From: Betaproteobacteria bacterium
GTDB taxonomy: Bacteria; Pseudomonadota; Gammaproteobacteria; Burkholderiales; UBA9220
Reading direction: 5' to 3'
Assembly (NCBI GenBank): GCA_003519965.1
Contig: DOVS01000143.1
Span: forward strand, 2,788-12,101
DNA: 9,314 nt
Positions 5,592-9,314 of this stretch are shown piece by piece; the first letter of the stretch is position 1, and each line of letters opens with the position of its first letter. The position numbers and the translations under genes are program-made. The notes beneath the pieces are model-generated. The model worked only from the letters and a program-made list of their open reading frames with translations, did no database searches and was not told the DNA's origin.

Positions 5592-8429
5592 ATGCAGCTT
5601 TCCACCGAAACCCCCGCCGTGCAGCCTACGCCGCAGCCAGTGACTGAGGAGGGCGGCCAGGCCGGGCGGACGCGTTACAGCGAATATAAGGTGATTCGGC
5701 GTAATGGCGGTGTTGTCGGTTTCGAGTCGAACAAAATCGTCGTCGCCATGACCAAGGCGTTTCTTGCCGTTAATGGTGGTCAAGGGGCGGCTTCGGCGCG
5801 TGTTCGAGAGTTAGTCGGCGGTTTGACCGAAGGGGTGGTGAACGCCCTGATGCGGCGTCAGCCAAGCGGCGGCACTTTCCATGTCGAGGATATCCAAGAC
5901 CAGGTGGAGCTTGCGTTGATGCGTTCCGGCGAGCACGATGTGGCGCGCGCCTATGTGCTTTACCGTGAAGAGCGCGCTCGCGAGCGGGCGAAGCAAAAAA
6001 CCATCGGGGATGGCGTTCCTCCCGTACTTCAGGTGATCGACGGCGGCGTTTCCCGTCTCTTGGATAGGGATGAATTGCAAACGTTGCTCGTTGTCGCCTG
6101 CGAAGGACTGGGTTCCGGCGTCGATCCACAGCTGGTCCTTACCGCCACGCTAAAAAACCTGTATGACGGCATGCCCATGGAGGAGGTCTACCGTTCGGCG
6201 ATTCTCGCCGCGCGCGCCCTGATCGAAAAAGACCCGGCTTATAGTTTTGTAACCGCCCGTCTGCTGCTAAACGACGCGCGCCGTGAAGTGCTGGGCGAGG
6301 AGGTGAGCCAAGCGGCGATGGCGGCTCGCTACGCCGAATATTTCCCCGTCTTCATCGAAGAGGGCGTCGCGGCGGAGCTGCTCGACGAGCGCCTAGCGCA
6401 TTTCGATCTTGCGCGCCTGGGCGCGGTGTTGGCGGCGGATCGTGATCTCCAGTTCGAATATCTCGGTTTGCAAACATTATACGACCGTTATTTTCTGCAT
6501 ATCGACGAGCGCCGCATTGAACTGCCCCAGGCGTTTTTTATGCGGGTGGCGATGGGGTTGGCGCTTGACGAGGCTGATCGCGAGGCGCGCGCCATCGAGT
6601 TTTACCATTTGCTGTCTCGCTTCGACTTCATGAGTTCGACGCCGACCTTGTTCAACGCGGGCACACGCCGGTCGCAGTTGAGCTCTTGCTATCTCACCAC
6701 GGTCAGCGACGATCTCGACGGTATTTATGAGGCGATCAAGGAAAACGCGCTGCTATCGAAATTTGCCGGCGGGTTAGGCAACGACTGGACCCGAGTGCGC
6801 GCTCTCGGGTCTCGCATCAAGGGAACCAATGGCAAGTCGCAAGGCGTGGTGCCCTTTCTCAAGGTGGTTAACGATACCGCGGTGGCGGTAAACCAGGGAG
6901 GAAAACGCAAGGGCGCGGTTTGCGCTTACCTGGAAAGCTGGCACCTAGATATCGAAGAGTTTCTGGAGCTGCGCAAGAATACGGGCGACGACCGTCGCCG
7001 CACCCATGACATGAATACTGCGAATTGGGTGCCCGATTTGTTTATGCGCCGGGTCATGGAAGGCGGCGAGTGGACCTTGTTCTCGCCTTCCGATACGCCC
7101 GATTTGCACGACAAATTCGGAAAAGACTTCGAGGCGGCCTATACCGCTTATGAGGAAAAGACGGCGCGCGGCGAGATCAAGTTGTTCAAGAAAATCCCCG
7201 CAGTGAGTCTATGGCGCAAGATGCTGACGATGCTGTTTGAAACGGGCCACCCTTGGTTGGCGTTTAAAGATCCCTGCAATATCCGCAGTCCTCAGCAGCA
7301 TGCGGGCGTTGTGCATAGTTCCAATCTCTGTACTGAAATCACTCTGAATACCAACGATCAGGAAATCGCCGTGTGCAATCTGGGGTCGGTCAATTTGGCC
7401 GCCCATTTAAAAGACGGCGCACTGGATATGGATAAGCTCAAGGCCAGCATCCGCACCGCCATGCGAATGCTGGACAATGTGATTGACCTTAACTATTACG
7501 CCGTACCCAAGGCGCGCAACGCTAACTTGCGCCATCGGCCCGTGGGCATGGGAATCATGGGATTTCAGGATTGCCTGCATCGGTTGCGCCTTCCTTATGC
7601 TAGCCCGGAAGCGGTGGAATTCGCCGACCGCTCCATGGAAGCGGCGGCTTATTTTGCCTATTGGGCCTCCACCGAGCTGGCGGAAGAGCGCGGCCGCTAC
7701 TCGAGCTTCACCGGGTCGTTATGGGATCGCGGCATTCTGCCGCACGAATCCCTGGCGTTGCTACGCGAGACGCGGGGCGGCTATCTCGAGGTGGACGAGA
7801 GCGCTAGCCTCGATTGGGAGGCGCTGCGCGCGCGTATCGGGGAGCACGGCATGCGCAATTCCAATTGCCTGGCGATCGCGCCGACCGCAACGATCGCGAA
7901 TATCGTCGGGGTGTCGGCAAGTATCGAGCCGACTTATCAGAACCTGTTCGTGAAATCCAACTTATCCGGAGAATTCACCGTCGTTAACCATTATTTGGTC
8001 GACGACTTGAAGCGGGAAGAGTTGTGGGACGAGGTGATGATCGCCGATCTTAAGTATTTCGACGGTAGTCTTGCCAAGATCGACCGTATTTCGCCGGAGA
8101 TGCGCAAACTGTACGCCACGGCTTTCGAGGTTGAACCTCAATGGCTGATCGAGGCCGCCGCGCGCCGTCAGAAGTGGATTGACCAGGCGCAATCGCTCAA
8201 TATTTACATGGCCGGCACCAGCGGTAAGAAATTGGACGACACGTATAAACTGGCTTGGCTGCGCGGCCTGAAAACGACCTATTATCTACGCTCGTTGGGG
8301 GCGACCCATGCCGAGAAATCGACAGTGCAGGCCGGGACGCTAAATGCAGTGCCGGTGGATGGCGGGTTGGGGAGCGACGCACCGAAAGCATGCGCCATTG
8401 ACGACCCGGATTGCGAAGCTTGCCAGTAG
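5592..8429 (+). CDS. nrdA: Class Ia ribonucleoside-diphosphate reductase, alpha subunit
   Basis: NrdA is the catalytic and allosteric subunit that reduces ribonucleoside diphosphates to deoxy forms with NrdB. The 945-residue length is normal for the long beta/gammaproteobacterial form. After a 30-residue flexible leader comes an ATP-cone (about 32-130; VIRRNG at 34-39), then a second cone-like domain (about 145-245) that lacks the KR[N/D]G signature (VIDGG) and is probably inactive. The barrel keeps every active-site residue: redox pair Cys366 (SSCYL) and Cys595 (AVCNLGSVNL), thiyl-radical Cys580 with Asn578 and Glu582 (SSNLCTEI), and radical-transfer tyrosines Tyr897-Tyr898. The swinging tail has Cys941-x2-Cys944 as the thioredoxin-reducible pair. 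GGAG at 5577-5580 is 11 bases before the ATG. The gene follows a predicted NrdR-controlled promoter and is followed by nrdB after 182 bp. No frameshift or intein is seen. Confidence 0.98.
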   Translation: MQLSTETPAVQPTPQPVTEEGGQAGRTRYSEYKVIRRNGGVVGFESNKIVVAMTKAFLAVNGGQGAASARVRELVGGLTEGVVNALMRRQPSGGTFHVEDIQDQVELALMRSGEHDVARAYVLYREERARERAKQKTIGDGVPPVLQVIDGGVSRLLDRDELQTLLVVACEGLGSGVDPQLVLTATLKNLYDGMPMEEVYRSAILAARALIEKDPAYSFVTARLLLNDARREVLGEEVSQAAMAARYAEYFPVFIEEGVAAELLDERLAHFDLARLGAVLAADRDLQFEYLGLQTLYDRYFLHIDERRIELPQAFFMRVAMGLALDEADREARAIEFYHLLSRFDFMSSTPTLFNAGTRRSQLSSCYLTTVSDDLDGIYEAIKENALLSKFAGGLGNDWTRVRALGSRIKGTNGKSQGVVPFLKVVNDTAVAVNQGGKRKGAVCAYLESWHLDIEEFLELRKNTGDDRRRTHDMNTANWVPDLFMRRVMEGGEWTLFSPSDTPDLHDKFGKDFEAAYTAYEEKTARGEIKLFKKIPAVSLWRKMLTMLFETGHPWLAFKDPCNIRSPQQHAGVVHSSNLCTEITLNTNDQEIAVCNLGSVNLAAHLKDGALDMDKLKASIRTAMRMLDNVIDLNYYAVPKARNANLRHRPVGMGIMGFQDCLHRLRLPYASPEAVEFADRSMEAAAYFAYWASTELAEERGRYSSFTGSLWDRGILPHESLALLRETRGGYLEVDESASLDWEALRARIGEHGMRNSNCLAIAPTATIANIVGVSASIEPTYQNLFVKSNLSGEFTVVNHYLVDDLKREELWDEVMIADLKYFDGSLAKIDRISPEMRKLYATAFEVEPQWLIEAAARRQKWIDQAQSLNIYMAGTSGKKLDDTYKLAWLRGLKTTYYLRSLGATHAEKSTVQAGTLNAVPVDGGLGSDAPKACAIDDPDCEACQ

Positions 8430-8451
8430 CGCGGATTAAGCGGAGCCGCGC
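8429..8451 (+). repeat. Hairpin directly after nrdA
   Basis: GCGCGG (8429-8434) pairs with CCGCGC (8446-8451) around an 11-base loop, starting at the last base of the nrdA stop codon. No T run follows, so it is not an intrinsic terminator. It could protect the nrdA 3' end or tune processing of the nrdAB message. Confidence 0.45.
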
Positions 8452-8558
8452 AGTAGCCGAGGAAGCCGTATCGACGGGGAAAAGCAACCAGGCCGCGGCG
8501 TGAAGCGGGAACGGCTTTTGCTGGATACTGAACGATGACGATGATAACGGCGGAAAGC

Positions 8559-8573
8559 CGGCAAATATTGCCG
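8559..8573 (+). repeat. Hairpin upstream of the nrdB ribosome binding site
   Basis: CGGCAA (8559-8564) and TTGCCG (8568-8573) form a perfect 6-bp stem with an ATA loop, 22 bases before the nrdB Shine-Dalgarno sequence. No T run follows. A role in nrdB translation or mRNA processing is possible but unproven. Confidence 0.45.
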
Positions 8574-8611
8574 TCCGGCGACTGTCGGGCGGATTGGGAG
8601 GAATGATTGAA

Positions 8612-9314
8612 ATGCTGAGTTTTAAAGACGATTTATGCACTAAGCCCGCTCCCGAGCAGGCAGCGGTTTTTCCCACGGAAGGGGAGATGGATACGGAGGA
8701 AGCGACATCATCCGCGCTAACGGGGATACACAGTACGCACCGGGTCAAGGTAGAGGATAAACGCATTATCAACTGCCGTTCGGACGTTAATCAGTTGGTG
8801 CCGTTCAAGTATCAATGGGCGTGGGAGAAATACCTGGCTGCCTGCGCGAACCACTGGATGCCGCAAGAAGTCAACATGAACCGCGATATTGCCCTGTGGA
8901 AGGACGCCGCTGGGCTGACCGAGGACGAGCGGCGCATTGTTAAGCGTAACCTCGGCTTCTTCACTACCGCCGATTCCCTCGCGGCGAATAATATCGTGCT
9001 CGGCACCTATCGTCACATTTCCAACCCGGAATGCCGTCAGTTCCTATTGCGTCAGGCGTTCGAGGAGGCCATCCATACGCATGCCTACCAGTATATTGTG
9101 GAGAGCTTGGGGCTGGACGAGGGCGAAATTTTTAACATGTATCACGAGATCCCCTCGATTCGCGCCAAGGACGAATTTTTACTGCCCTTCATCGACACGC
9201 TGACTAATCCGGCGTTCAAGACGGGTACGCCGGAAGCCGATCAGCAGTTGCTGCGTTCCATTATCGTATTCGCCTGCATTATGGAGGGCGTCTTTTTCTA
9301 CGTCGGTTTCGTGC
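8612..9314 (+). CDS. nrdB: Class Ia ribonucleoside-diphosphate reductase, beta subunit (partial, 3' end outside window)
   Basis: NrdB houses the diiron-tyrosyl radical cofactor that starts catalysis in NrdA. The 234 residues visible are open to the window edge; full family members have about 350-400 residues. After a variable leader of about 45 residues, conserved sequence starts at [20 protein letters not shown]. Iron ligands and the radical site are in place: Asp121 ([12 protein letters not shown]), Glu152 and His155 with radical Tyr159 ([10 protein letters not shown]), and Glu225 ([14 protein letters not shown]). The second Glu and His ligands of the later helix lie beyond the window. GGGAGG (8596-8601) is 10 bases before ATG 8612; an in-frame ATG at 8603 is too close to that site, so I prefer 8612. 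It is presumably co-transcribed with nrdA, 182 bp upstream. Confidence 0.98.
   Translation, partial: MLSFKDDLCTKPAPEQAAVFPTEGEMDTEEATSSALTGIHSTHRVKVEDKRIINCRSDVNQLVPFKYQWAWEKYLAACANHWMPQEVNMNRDIALWKDAAGLTEDERRIVKRNLGFFTTADSLAANNIVLGTYRHISNPECRQFLLRQAFEEAIHTHAYQYIVESLGLDEGEIFNMYHEIPSIRAKDEFLLPFIDTLTNPAFKTGTPEADQQLLRSIIVFACIMEGVFFYVGFV

Noticed and set aside
7483..7953. Plus-strand 156-codon open frame inside nrdA
   Set aside because: It is a shifted-frame shadow of nrdA, whose own frame contains all catalytic residues.
5592..8429. CX2C tail of NrdA instead of the CX4C of E. coli NrdA, considered as an anomaly
   Set aside because: To my recollection this DCEACQ-type tail is common in the long beta/gammaproteobacterial NrdA group, so it is not unusual.
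8197..8772. Minus-strand 191-codon open frame across the end of nrdA, the spacer and the start of nrdB
   Set aside because: It is antisense to two certain genes and shows no domain.

Overview
The window reads as a chromosomal segment of a proteobacterium, most likely beta- or gammaproteobacterial. The main reason is the class Ia ribonucleotide reductase. Its NrdA is long (945 residues), with an N-terminal ATP-cone and a second degenerate cone, and its NrdB has the [20 protein letters not shown] signature typical of Burkholderiales, Nitrosomonadales and Pseudomonas relatives. GC content looks moderate to high (not computed). Genes are well spaced, and at least one clear broken gene lies among them, so the stretch looks partly eroded. 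No insertion sequence, tRNA, rRNA or CRISPR array was seen.

Layout. Positions 1-371 hold no intact gene. The last part (283-381, minus) reads as the C-terminus of an outer-membrane beta-barrel protein and abuts a 20-bp direct repeat. On the minus strand follow a GNAT acetyltransferase (372-815), an HD-domain phosphohydrolase (1108-2103), a decayed type I secretion HlyD-family adaptor (2621-2992), a flavodoxin-fold NAD(P)H/FMN oxidoreductase with a cysteine cluster (3595-4236) and purU, formyltetrahydrofolate deformylase (4473-5327). Two long spacers (2104-2620 and 2996-3594) carry no gene I can support. A divergent regulatory region (5328-5591) separates purU from the plus-strand nrdA (5592-8429) and nrdB (from 8612, cut by the window end).

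How they work together. nrdA and nrdB encode the two subunits of aerobic ribonucleotide reductase and form one unit. A near-consensus NrdR box lies upstream of nrdA, with a weaker second box at the expected three-turn distance overlapping a plausible sigma70 promoter. PurU releases formate from 10-formyl-tetrahydrofolate and so balances one-carbon units for purine synthesis, a neighbouring part of nucleotide metabolism. The HD protein is of a fold that includes dNTP hydrolases, but its substrate cannot be read from the sequence. The flavoprotein and acetyltransferase have no evident pathway link.

I did not find a convincing undescribed system. The most useful observations are the NrdR operator pair, the gene remnants (HlyD and beta-barrel C-terminus), the cysteine cluster in the flavoprotein, and several strong inverted repeats in non-coding DNA.
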